DNA of 13,142 nt from Bacillota bacterium (GTDB lineage Bacteria > Bacillota_I > Bacilli_A > MOL361 > Turicibacteraceae). Positions 1 to 6,379 of the stretch are shown in pieces (positions within the stretch are counted from its first letter, which is position 1; every line of letters begins with the position of its first letter). The notes below the pieces were generated by a model. That model saw only the letters and a list, made by a program, of their open reading frames with translations, did no database searches and was not told the origin of the DNA. Position numbers and translations under genes: made by a program. The stretch covers positions 1 to 13,142 of the forward strand of contig DNGE01000057.1 of assembly GCA_003486705.1 (NCBI GenBank), read 5' to 3'.

Positions 1-13
1 TGGTTTTCATTTA

Positions 14-50
14 TTCAAAAAAATTCCCACAAACTCTCGTCTGTGGGAAT
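14..50 (-). terminator. Rho-independent terminator after rlmCD
   Basis: A perfect 9-bp inverted repeat (23-31 with 42-50) encloses a 10-base loop. Read on the minus strand the stem is followed by a run of seven T. It lies about 100 bases past the rlmCD stop with no other gene between, so it is the likely end of that transcript. Confidence 0.8.
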
Positions 51-60
51 ATAACTAGTC

Positions 61-87
61 AACACTTGAGCCATAGCTCTTAGTGTT
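61..87. other. Hairpin in the rlmCD 3' untranslated region
   Basis: AACACT (61-66) pairs with AGTGTT (82-87), and GAGC (68-71) pairs with GCTC (76-79) around a CATA loop, with a small 1x2 internal loop. It has no T-run and so is not a terminator by itself. A further 6-bp pairing (TTTAGG with CCTAAA, about 97-127) lies next to it. Together with the terminator at 14-50 this makes the stretch after rlmCD unusually structured. It could be a 3' UTR structure or a small RNA, and I do not recognise a family. Confidence 0.45.
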
Positions 88-152
88 CCTGATTCTTTAG
101 GGAAAACACACATTAAATTATCCTAAAAACCTCGAAACCCTTTGATACCACG

Positions 153-1526
153 CTATTTCTTCTCTAGCCAAACCACTGTCTCCACGTGTGCTGTATGTGG
201 GAACATATCAACAGGTTGTACGTCTTGTAATGCATATCCACCTGCGATTAGGATTTCTAAGTCGCGTGCAAGTGTTGATGGATCACATGACACATAAACA
301 ACGCGTTTTGGGGCTGCTTCGATGATTGTCTGAAGTAATGTTTTGTCGCACCCTTTACGTGGTGGGTCAACGACGATAACGTCTGGTTTGATTCCTTGTT
401 TAATCCAAGCAGGAATGACTTCTTCTGACTTTCCAACTTCAAAGTGAGCATGGTTCATTCCATTAAGTTCAGCATTTTTACGTGCATCTTCAATCGCTTC
501 TGGAATAATTTCAACACCGTAAACGGCTTTAGCTTTTTGCGCTAAGAATAACGTAATCGTTCCGATTCCGCAGTAAGCATCAAATACGACTTCGTCGCCT
601 GTTAATCCCGCAAACTCAACCGCTTTAGAGTATAAAACCTCTGTTTGTGTCGGGTTGACTTGGAAGAAACTGCGTGGCGAAATCGCGAAGCGAATGCCAT
701 TTAATTCATCATAAATATACGGTTCACCGTATAAAATTTTTGTTTCATCACCAAAGATAACATTTGTCACTTTTGGGTTAATATTTTGTGCAATTGATTT
801 AATATTTGGATATGTTTCAGTTAACGTTTTGATTAACTTATCCACATTAAAGATTTTAGGTGAACGCGTTACAAGTGTCACCATGATTTCATCTGTTTTA
901 AATCCAACGCGTACAATAACATGACGTAACGTTCCAGCATTTAATTCTTCATTATAAGGTTTAATTTCATAACGTTCACAGCAATCACGAATCGTGTCTA
1001 CGATTTGATCAGAAATCTCCGTTTGAATTAAACACGTCTTCATATTAATAATGTCATGGCTTCGTTTTTTATAGAATCCTGCCACCACTTTACCGTCAAC
1101 ACTTCCAAATGGAACTTGCGTCTTATTGCGGTAACGCCAAGGATTTTCCATCCCTAAAGTCGGTAACACGTTCGGATTTTCAATGTGACCAATACGCGTT
1201 AATGTGTTCATCACCGTTTGACGTTTTGCCTCTAGCTGCCCAGCACTGCTTAAATGTTGCAACTGGCACCCACCGCATGTTTTATAAATTTTACATAAAG
1301 GCGCCACACGTTCAGGACTTTCCACAAAATGATCCATCGCTTTTCCGTATGCATACGTCTTTTTCACAAGCGTTACCTTACAATTGACCTCTTCACCAAC
1401 TAAAGCATCACTAATAAAAATTGGGAATCCGTCTATTCTCGCCACACCTAATCCATCATGCGTTAAATTTTCAATCTTTAAATCATAGTACTCGTTTTTC
1501 TCTACGGGTGCTTTTCTTTTTGCCAT
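153..1526 (-). CDS. rlmCD: 23S rRNA (uracil-5-)-methyltransferase, RlmCD/RlmD (RumA) family
   Basis: SAM-dependent enzyme forming 5-methyluridine in 23S rRNA. The B. subtilis relative RlmCD modifies U747 and U1939, and this protein resembles it along its whole length from memory. Residues are numbered from ATG 1526 (457 aa). An N-terminal TRAM domain (about 10-70) precedes four cysteines expected to bind a 4Fe-4S cluster (C78, C84, C87, C165). The SAM-binding motif DAYCGIGT is at about 316-323, DPPRKGC at 387-393, the nucleophile is C414 in YVSCDP, and the C-terminal HxxHVE supplies E449 as likely general base. Start choice: an in-frame GTG at 1554-1556 would add 10 residues, but it falls about where transcription should begin (TATAAA at 1558-1563), whereas AAGGTGAT sits about 6 bases before ATG 1526. 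The stop is TAG. Monocistronic. The choice of one or both target uridines cannot be settled from sequence alone. Confidence 0.93.
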   Translation of the reverse strand: MAKRKAPVEKNEYYDLKIENLTHDGLGVARIDGFPIFISDALVGEEVNCKVTLVKKTYAYGKAMDHFVESPERVAPLCKIYKTCGGCQLQHLSSAGQLEAKRQTVMNTLTRIGHIENPNVLPTLGMENPWRYRNKTQVPFGSVDGKVVAGFYKKRSHDIINMKTCLIQTEISDQIVDTIRDCCERYEIKPYNEELNAGTLRHVIVRVGFKTDEIMVTLVTRSPKIFNVDKLIKTLTETYPNIKSIAQNINPKVTNVIFGDETKILYGEPYIYDELNGIRFAISPRSFFQVNPTQTEVLYSKAVEFAGLTGDEVVFDAYCGIGTITLFLAQKAKAVYGVEIIPEAIEDARKNAELNGMNHAHFEVGKSEEVIPAWIKQGIKPDVIVVDPPRKGCDKTLLQTIIEAAPKRVVYVSCDPSTLARDLEILIAGGYALQDVQPVDMFPHTAHVETVVWLEKK

Positions 1527-1557
1527 CACGATCACCTTTTTCTTTATATCTGTCACT

Positions 1558-1586
1558 TTTATACCTACTACTTAATCTAACCACAA
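1558..1586 (-). promoter_or_regulatory. Candidate rlmCD promoter
   Basis: On the minus strand a TTGTGG -35 hexamer (1586-1581) and a TATAAA -10 hexamer (1563-1558) are separated by exactly 17 bases. The predicted transcript starts about 20-30 bases before ATG 1526, leaving the ribosome binding site in the leader and excluding the upstream GTG as a practical start. Confidence 0.55.
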
Positions 1587-1616
1587 CTCATATATTTAAT
1601 CACATTTGAATCATGC

Positions 1617-1653
1617 TTAGCAAAAGGAAGGAGACTTGAAAATTCAAGCCTCC
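1617..1653 (-). terminator. Rho-independent terminator after the 273-aa membrane protein gene
   Basis: Bases 1630-1640 pair with 1643-1653. On the minus strand the stem is fully paired, with one G-U pair where the plus strand would have an A-C mismatch, and it is followed by TTCCTTTT. That asymmetry shows which strand it serves. The stem starts 15 bases after the stop codon at 1669. Confidence 0.8.
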
Positions 1654-1668
1654 CCATATTATGTATTA

Positions 1669-2490
1669 TTAATGCCACTCAAACTTACCTTCTGCGTTAT
1701 TCATCGTTCCCCAAGATGGGTACTCTGCTAATTCAGATGGTTTCACATCTGTATCAATTTCGATGTTCGGAATTTCGCCCATCGCTTCTTCTTGTTCAGC
1801 CGTTAACTCTGTTAAAGCATCAATGCGAGCTTTTAAAGTCGTATAGTCTGCACTTTCTGAATCTAACATCTCTAAGTTGGCATACGCACGTTGAATATAA
1901 TCAGCTGTTGGATATTGTTCCGCACGGTCAACTGCTTTTTGGACAATCACAAGTTCGTGTTGTGCAATATATTCTTGTTCACTTGCACGGTTAGTTTCCG
2001 CTAATGTTTCCGGATCTTCATTTGCAACAACTAATTGAAGTTCATAGAAGTCATGAATTGTTTTTCCTTCTTCATCAATCTTCACTGTCTCAATTAATTT
2101 ATTCGCCATTTGTTCTGCTAATTCTTGAGCCGTTGCTAGTTCTGTAGAGGCACTCACACGAACATCAAAATAAATAACAGGACCTTGTACCGTCACTTCA
2201 ACTGAATCAACACCACTTAAACCACTACCAAACGATTCAACACTTGCAATTTCTGCTTCATTAATTACCGGTAAATTTTCAGTGCGATAAGCATAAATCG
2301 GTTGTCCCGAAGACTTACCAGGTTCTAAAATAAAATAATTTAATACAGAAAAACCAAACACTAACGTCACAATTCCTAAAATACCCACAATGCTGTAAAA
2401 CGTAATATTACGTTTACTCGGTTTTGTTTTAGCTCTTTTTTTCGTTCCATTTGTATTCTTAGTTTCTGTTTTCTTACTTTCTTTCGCCAT
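1669..2490 (-). CDS. Membrane-anchored protein of unknown function (273 aa)
   Basis: I do not recognise this protein. It has a lysine-rich cytoplasmic tail (residues 1-28), one transmembrane helix (about 29-54), and an extracytoplasmic part of about 220 residues. That part begins with a probable alpha/beta section (about 80-157, strands such as VEVTVQG and IYFDVRVS followed by a helix), continues as acidic helices (about 160-235, including a YIQRAYANLEML ... YTTLKARIDALTELT helical pair), and ends in a short Trp- and Asn-containing tail (258-273). The basic N-terminus puts the tail inside and the bulk outside. There is no lipobox, no sorting signal and no catalytic motif that I can see. ATG start with AAGGAG seven to nine bases upstream. 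It stands alone between its own extended -10 and a terminator. It may be an envelope or wall-associated factor, but that is only a guess from topology. Confidence 0.85.
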   Translation of the reverse strand: MAKESKKTETKNTNGTKKRAKTKPSKRNITFYSIVGILGIVTLVFGFSVLNYFILEPGKSSGQPIYAYRTENLPVINEAEIASVESFGSGLSGVDSVEVTVQGPVIYFDVRVSASTELATAQELAEQMANKLIETVKIDEEGKTIHDFYELQLVVANEDPETLAETNRASEQEYIAQHELVIVQKAVDRAEQYPTADYIQRAYANLEMLDSESADYTTLKARIDALTELTAEQEEAMGEIPNIEIDTDVKPSELAEYPSWGTMNNAEGKFEWH

Positions 2491-2570
2491 TGTTTCACGC
2501 TCCTTTATCTTTAACTATATCGTCAATTATGTACAGGATCATCAAGTCAAAATTAATAAGCTTAATCTAT

Positions 2571-2579
2571 ATTATATCA
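2571..2579 (-). promoter_or_regulatory. Candidate extended -10 element for the 273-aa protein gene
   Basis: The minus strand reads TGATATAAT, a consensus TATAAT (2576-2571) with the upstream TG of an extended -10. No good -35 hexamer is present at 17 bases, which extended -10 promoters tolerate. It lies about 80 bases ahead of the start codon, downstream of the serine dehydratase gene. Confidence 0.45.
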
Positions 2580-2706
2580 TTAATACCTGGAAAAAAATAT
2601 ATTAGTATCGCTAAGTTTTTAGCACGATAAAATCTTTACCGTAACTTTTCAATCATCTTCTAGGCTATTTCTGATTAACATATTTTAATTTAATCTCTAT
2701 CTCATT

Positions 2707-3900
2707 TTAGCACTCAGCAAAATGTTTAGCTAAACCACCTTGTGCTGTTTCACGGTATTTTGCCATCAGGTCATGACCTGTTTCTTTCATCGTTTCCATA
2801 CATTGATCAAGCGTAATCGTATGGTATCCATCCGTTAACATGGCATACTTTGCAGCGTCGTACGCGCGCTTAGCAGCAACGGCATTGCGTTCAATGCACG
2901 GCACTTGAACGTAACCAAATACTGGGTCGCAAGTCATTCCTAAATGATGCTCAAGTCCAATTTCCGCTGCGTATTCGCAGTGTAAGTTTGATCCACCGCG
3001 AAGGTAGCTAACCGCTGCTGCAGCCATCGAACAAGCTGATCCGACCTCACCTTGGCATCCAACTTCAGCACCAGAGATTGATGCATTCGTTTTAATTAAG
3101 TTTCCGATTAAACCAGCGACCGCTAATGCATCGATGATTTGCTCATCGCTATATCCTTCAAACTCTTGGATTGCAAATAACACACCTGGAATAACCCCCG
3201 ACGCTCCGCATGTCGGTGCTGTCACGACGATATCACCTGATGCATTTTGTTCAGACACGGCTAAAGCATACGCATAAATTAAGATAGATAAATCTTTCTC
3301 ATCCTTTTTAGCATGCTCATAAAATTGCTTTGCACGACGTGGGTAATTTAATTTACCTGGTAATGGACCATCAACACTTAATCCATTTACTAACGCCTCT
3401 TTCATGACTGAACGAATATCTTCTAAATATGGTTTAATATCCGGCTCATATTCATACACATAATCAGCTAACGTCCAACCTTTTTCTTCACATACTTGTA
3501 AAATAGCCGCCATTGTCGAATGTGGATAAATAGCAGCAACATCGCCACGTCCTTGCCCTTCTTCAATAATTGAACCGCCACCTACTGAGTAAACTGTCCA
3601 TTCCCCGACAACTTCTTTTGCCTCATTGTATCCAATAAACTTCATCGCATTTGGATGAAACGGCTTGAAATCTTCAGCACGCCAAACAATTTCAACAACA
3701 CTTGGCTCTAACGTTTTTTTAATAATATAATCTGTTAAATGCCCCTCACCCGTTGCCGCTAAACTTCCGTATAACACAACTTCAAATGACGTTGCCAAAG
3801 GATAACGACTTTGAAAAACACGCGCTGCACGCGCAGGTCCCATCGTATGAGAACTCGATGGTCCATTCCCAACTTTATATAACTCACGTAAACTTTCCAT
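2707..3900 (-). CDS. sdaA: L-serine dehydratase (L-serine ammonia-lyase), single-chain, iron-sulfur dependent
   Basis: Deaminates L-serine to pyruvate and ammonia in the cytoplasm with a 4Fe-4S cluster and no pyridoxal phosphate. The N-terminal (beta) domain opens with KVGNGPSSSHT (residues 9-19). The catalytic (alpha) domain has SGAEVGCQGEVG (276-287) and MTCDPVFG. C282, C324 and C335 match the three cluster cysteines of the Legionella enzyme (C343, C385, C396, from memory) with identical spacing. The last residue, C397, is 62 after C335, as in that enzyme, whose C-terminal cysteine tail occupies the active site and caps the fourth iron position. At 397 aa it is about 60 residues shorter than the E. 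coli and Legionella proteins, with the loss in the N-terminal domain. Good AGAGG site 8 bases before ATG. The gene follows uvrB by 73 bases and probably has its own promoter inside the end of uvrB. Stop TAA. Confidence 0.95.
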   Translation of the reverse strand: MESLRELYKVGNGPSSSHTMGPARAARVFQSRYPLATSFEVVLYGSLAATGEGHLTDYIIKKTLEPSVVEIVWRAEDFKPFHPNAMKFIGYNEAKEVVGEWTVYSVGGGSIIEEGQGRGDVAAIYPHSTMAAILQVCEEKGWTLADYVYEYEPDIKPYLEDIRSVMKEALVNGLSVDGPLPGKLNYPRRAKQFYEHAKKDEKDLSILIYAYALAVSEQNASGDIVVTAPTCGASGVIPGVLFAIQEFEGYSDEQIIDALAVAGLIGNLIKTNASISGAEVGCQGEVGSACSMAAAAVSYLRGGSNLHCEYAAEIGLEHHLGMTCDPVFGYVQVPCIERNAVAAKRAYDAAKYAMLTDGYHTITLDQCMETMKETGHDLMAKYRETAQGGLAKHFAEC

Positions 3901-3972
3901 ATCTTTCGCCTCTTTCTTCTGCTCTAATTCTTAGATGTCTTTAAACTTTATTTACCTTTATTTTCTAATCTT

Positions 3973-4002
3973 ATTATAGGCCTAATTCAACTTTTAATTC
4001 AA
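3973..4002 (-). promoter_or_regulatory. Candidate serine dehydratase promoter inside the uvrB 3' end
   Basis: The minus strand carries TTGAAT (4002-3997), an 18-base spacer and a perfect TATAAT (3978-3973) overlapping the uvrB stop codon. This would give a leader of about 65 bases. No terminator is visible between uvrB and this gene, so read-through is also possible. Confidence 0.4.
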
Positions 4003-5953
4003 GCATTGCATCACGTAATGTTGCAGCCGTTTCAAAGTCTAGTGCTTTAGCAGCATCTCGCATCTGCACTTCTAAATCTGCCACTAATTTTAACTTCTCT
4101 TTGCGCGTTAATTTTTTATCGCTACCGTACTTCGCTTCTTTCTCAACAACTTGCGTTGCACGAATAATATCACGAACATCTTTCTTAATCGTCATTGGAA
4201 TAATATTATGTTCTTTATTAAACGCCTCTTGAATTTCACGACGACGATTTGTTTCATCAATCGCACGTTGCATCGAACCAGTTATTTTGTCCGCATATAA
4301 AATAACGCGACCTTCCGAGTTACGAGCCGCACGCCCAATTGTTTGAATTAAAGAACGATCACTACGTAAAAACCCTTCTTTATCTGCATCTAAAATTGTG
4401 ACTAATGAAACCTCTGGAATATCTAATCCTTCACGTAATAAGTTAATTCCAACGAGAACATCATACGTCCCGACACGTAAATCACGAATAATTTCTATAC
4501 GTTCAAGCGTCTTCACTTCAGAATGTAAATACGCCACTTTAATTCCAAGCTCTTTTAAATAATTCGTTAATTCCTCAGACATTTTAATTGTTAACGTTGT
4601 GACAAGTACACGCTCACCTTTTTCAATTCGCTTGTAGATCTCACCAACTAAATGGTCAATTTGACCACGTGATGGATGAATATCAATAATCGGATCGACA
4701 AGTCCTGTCGGACGAATAATTTGCTCAACAACAGCGTCTGTTCTAGCTAATTCATAGTCACCAGGTGTGGCTGATACATAAATGGCTTTATTAATTTTAT
4801 TTTCAAATTCATCAAATTTAAGCGGTCGGTTATCCATTGCTGATGGTAAACGGAACCCATGATTCACAAGCGTTTCTTTACGCGCGCGGTCTCCATTATA
4901 CATCCCTCTTACCTGCGGTAACGTCACGTGAGACTCATCGGCAACAAGTAGCCAATCATCAGGGAAGAAATCAAGTAAACAGTACGGCGTTGACCCACGT
5001 TCACGCAACGCTAGTGGTCCCGAGTAATTCTCAACACCTGAGCAAAAGCCCATTTCTGCCATCATTTCTAAATCATAACGTGTTCGTTGGCCAATACGCT
5101 GCGCTTCAATTAATTTACCTTCTGATTCAAAATACGCCACTTGCTCTTCTAATTCTTTTTCAATATTCTTAATCGCAATTTGCATTTTTTCATCACCCGT
5201 TACGAAGTGAGACGCCGGGAAAATTGAAACATGTGTACGCTCATGTAAAACTTCACCTGTTAACGTATCGATTTCACGGATACGATCAATCTCTTCACCA
5301 AAGAATTCAATGCGAATGGCATTTTTCTCATGAGAAACAGGTAAGATTTCAACAATATCACCGCGCACTCTAAATGTCCCACGATGGAAATCGATATCAT
5401 TTCGCTGATACTGAATACGTACGAGTTCAGAGAGTAATTCATTACGCTCAATTTCCATTCCTACGCGAATTGAGACCACCATGTTCTTATACTCATCTGG
5501 GTCCCCAATCCCGTAAATACAAGAGACAGAGGCGACCACAATGACATCATTACGTTCGAGTAAAGCTGCAGTTGCCGAGTGGCGTAACTTATCAATCTCA
5601 TCATTCGTTTTCGAATCTTTTTCAATAAAAGTGTCCGTTGAAGGGACATAAGCTTCTGGTTGATAATAGTCATAATAACTCACAAAATATTCAACTGCAT
5701 TATTCGGGAAAAATTCTTTTAATTCACTATATAATTGTCCGGCCAATGTTTTATTATGTGCCAGAACAAGTGTTGGTTTATTATATTGAGCGACGACGTT
5801 TGCAATCGTAAACGTCTTTCCTGTTCCCGTTGCTCCAAGTAAAACTTGCTCTTTTTCTCCACGGTTTAACCCCTCAACAAGCGATTCAATCGCTCTTGGT
5901 TGATCACCGCCAGGCTTATATTTTGAAAAAACTTCAAAATTACCAGTTGTCAC
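3974..5953 (-). CDS. uvrB: UvrABC excinuclease subunit B
   Basis: DNA-damage recognition and strand-opening subunit of nucleotide excision repair; it is loaded by UvrA and recruits UvrC. Numbered from GTG 5953 (659 aa, usual family length): Walker A GATGTGKT at about 40-47; the Tyr-rich beta-hairpin region YYDYYQPEAY at about 93-102, which inserts between DNA strands; the DESH Walker B box at 339-342; SATP at about 394-397; motif VI QTIGRAAR at about 537-544; and a C-terminal UVR motif (about 624-656) that contacts UvrC. The helicase motifs I looked for are intact. Start choice: an in-frame GTG at 5960-5962 would add three residues, but it lies inside the AGAGGTGAT ribosome binding site, which is correctly placed six bases before GTG 5951-5953. 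Its usual partner uvrA is not adjacent: serine dehydratase follows instead. A 20-bp palindrome just upstream suggests repression, plausibly by an SOS-type regulator. Confidence 0.97.
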   Translation of the reverse strand: MTTGNFEVFSKYKPGGDQPRAIESLVEGLNRGEKEQVLLGATGTGKTFTIANVVAQYNKPTLVLAHNKTLAGQLYSELKEFFPNNAVEYFVSYYDYYQPEAYVPSTDTFIEKDSKTNDEIDKLRHSATAALLERNDVIVVASVSCIYGIGDPDEYKNMVVSIRVGMEIERNELLSELVRIQYQRNDIDFHRGTFRVRGDIVEILPVSHEKNAIRIEFFGEEIDRIREIDTLTGEVLHERTHVSIFPASHFVTGDEKMQIAIKNIEKELEEQVAYFESEGKLIEAQRIGQRTRYDLEMMAEMGFCSGVENYSGPLALRERGSTPYCLLDFFPDDWLLVADESHVTLPQVRGMYNGDRARKETLVNHGFRLPSAMDNRPLKFDEFENKINKAIYVSATPGDYELARTDAVVEQIIRPTGLVDPIIDIHPSRGQIDHLVGEIYKRIEKGERVLVTTLTIKMSEELTNYLKELGIKVAYLHSEVKTLERIEIIRDLRVGTYDVLVGINLLREGLDIPEVSLVTILDADKEGFLRSDRSLIQTIGRAARNSEGRVILYADKITGSMQRAIDETNRRREIQEAFNKEHNIIPMTIKKDVRDIIRATQVVEKEAKYGSDKKLTRKEKLKLVADLEVQMRDAAKALDFETAATLRDAMLELKVELGL

Positions 5954-5972
5954 AACTATCACCTCTTCTATA

Positions 5973-5992
5973 TAAAAACAGTACTGTTTTTA
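5973..5992. promoter_or_regulatory. Perfect 20-bp palindrome upstream of uvrB, candidate operator
   Basis: TAAAAACAGTACTGTTTTTA is a perfect inverted repeat centred between 5982 and 5983, ending just before the uvrB ribosome binding site. In position it resembles a LexA-type operator, but it matches neither the Bacillus box (GAAC-N4-GTTC) nor the E. coli box (CTGT-N8-ACAG) exactly. An RNA hairpin role is possible but weak, with only two GC pairs per arm. Confidence 0.5.
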
Positions 5993-6020
5993 ACATTTTT
6001 AAAACAAGCTTAGTAAATTA

Positions 6021-6131
6021 GACTATTTGGAAATCGGATACCCCTTCCCAAAGTCATTGAGAATTGTACTCAGCATCTGAGTACAATTCGTTCAGTTAAA
6101 AGTTTTTAAGTTTTAAAAAACTTAGCTGAAC
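6021..6131 (-). other. Structured leader of uvrB with three hairpins
   Basis: Three consecutive foldable elements lie between the candidate promoter and the start of uvrB. First, GTTCAG (6131-6126) pairs with CTGAAC (6095-6090), extended by AT-rich pairing. Second, a perfect 13-bp stem pairs 6061-6073 with 6077-6089 around a 3-base loop. Third, an 8-bp stem pairs 6026-6033 with 6045-6052, extended by a flanking GAC/GTC pair around a bulge. None is followed by a good T-run on the minus strand. The leader would be about 185 bases long. I do not recognise a riboswitch class. Confidence 0.45.
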
Positions 6132-6145
6132 TAGTATTTAACTCT

Positions 6146-6154
6146 ATTATACCA
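6146..6154 (-). promoter_or_regulatory. Candidate extended -10 for uvrB
   Basis: The minus strand reads TGGTATAAT, a consensus TATAAT (6151-6146) with an extended TG. The -35 region is poor. Initiation would be near 6139, upstream of the three hairpins and the palindrome. Confidence 0.45.
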
Positions 6155-6340
6155 TACAAACTAACGTTTAATTATTTGCATTAACTTCATCTTTTATAGC
6201 TTACATCAAATGGACATACTTTATCCTAAATCCCTTAAATCGCTAACTTAAGGTTACTCATAAAAAGATACCAATTCTATGTTAACGATTTAAAATTTTC
6301 TTTTAACCCAACAATGACACACCTCTGATCTTTCACAAGA
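6155..6340. other. Intergenic DNA between ctpA terminator and uvrB promoter
   Basis: This is the rest of the roughly 420-base gap between uvrB and ctpA. It is AT-rich, and I see no open frame with a ribosome binding site, no clear repeat and no RNA gene in it. Confidence 0.5.
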
Positions 6341-6371
6341 ATAAATAAAGGGGAGCTCATATGAACTCCCC
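6341..6371 (-). terminator. Rho-independent terminator after ctpA
   Basis: GGGGAG (6350-6355) pairs with CTCCCC (6366-6371), with a partly self-complementary loop. On the minus strand it is followed by TTTATTTATT. It begins nine bases after the ctpA stop. Confidence 0.8.
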
Positions 6372-6379
6372 AAATTTTA

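Noticed and set aside
2600..2650. Possible terminator after the serine dehydratase gene (GCTAA/TTAGC near 2618-2634)
   Set aside because: The stem is short and bulged, and the T-run is about 10 bases away on the minus strand. Too weak to list as a feature.
4837..5172. Plus-strand 111-codon open frame inside uvrB
   Set aside because: It is antisense to a fully conserved part of uvrB with no initiation signal. The other short frames inside rlmCD, uvrB, ctpA and the M23 gene were rejected for the same reason.
5973..5992. Reading the uvrB palindrome as a transcription terminator
   Set aside because: It has T-rich arms but only two GC pairs per arm, a minimal loop, and lies just before a start codon in the same direction. 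An operator is more likely.
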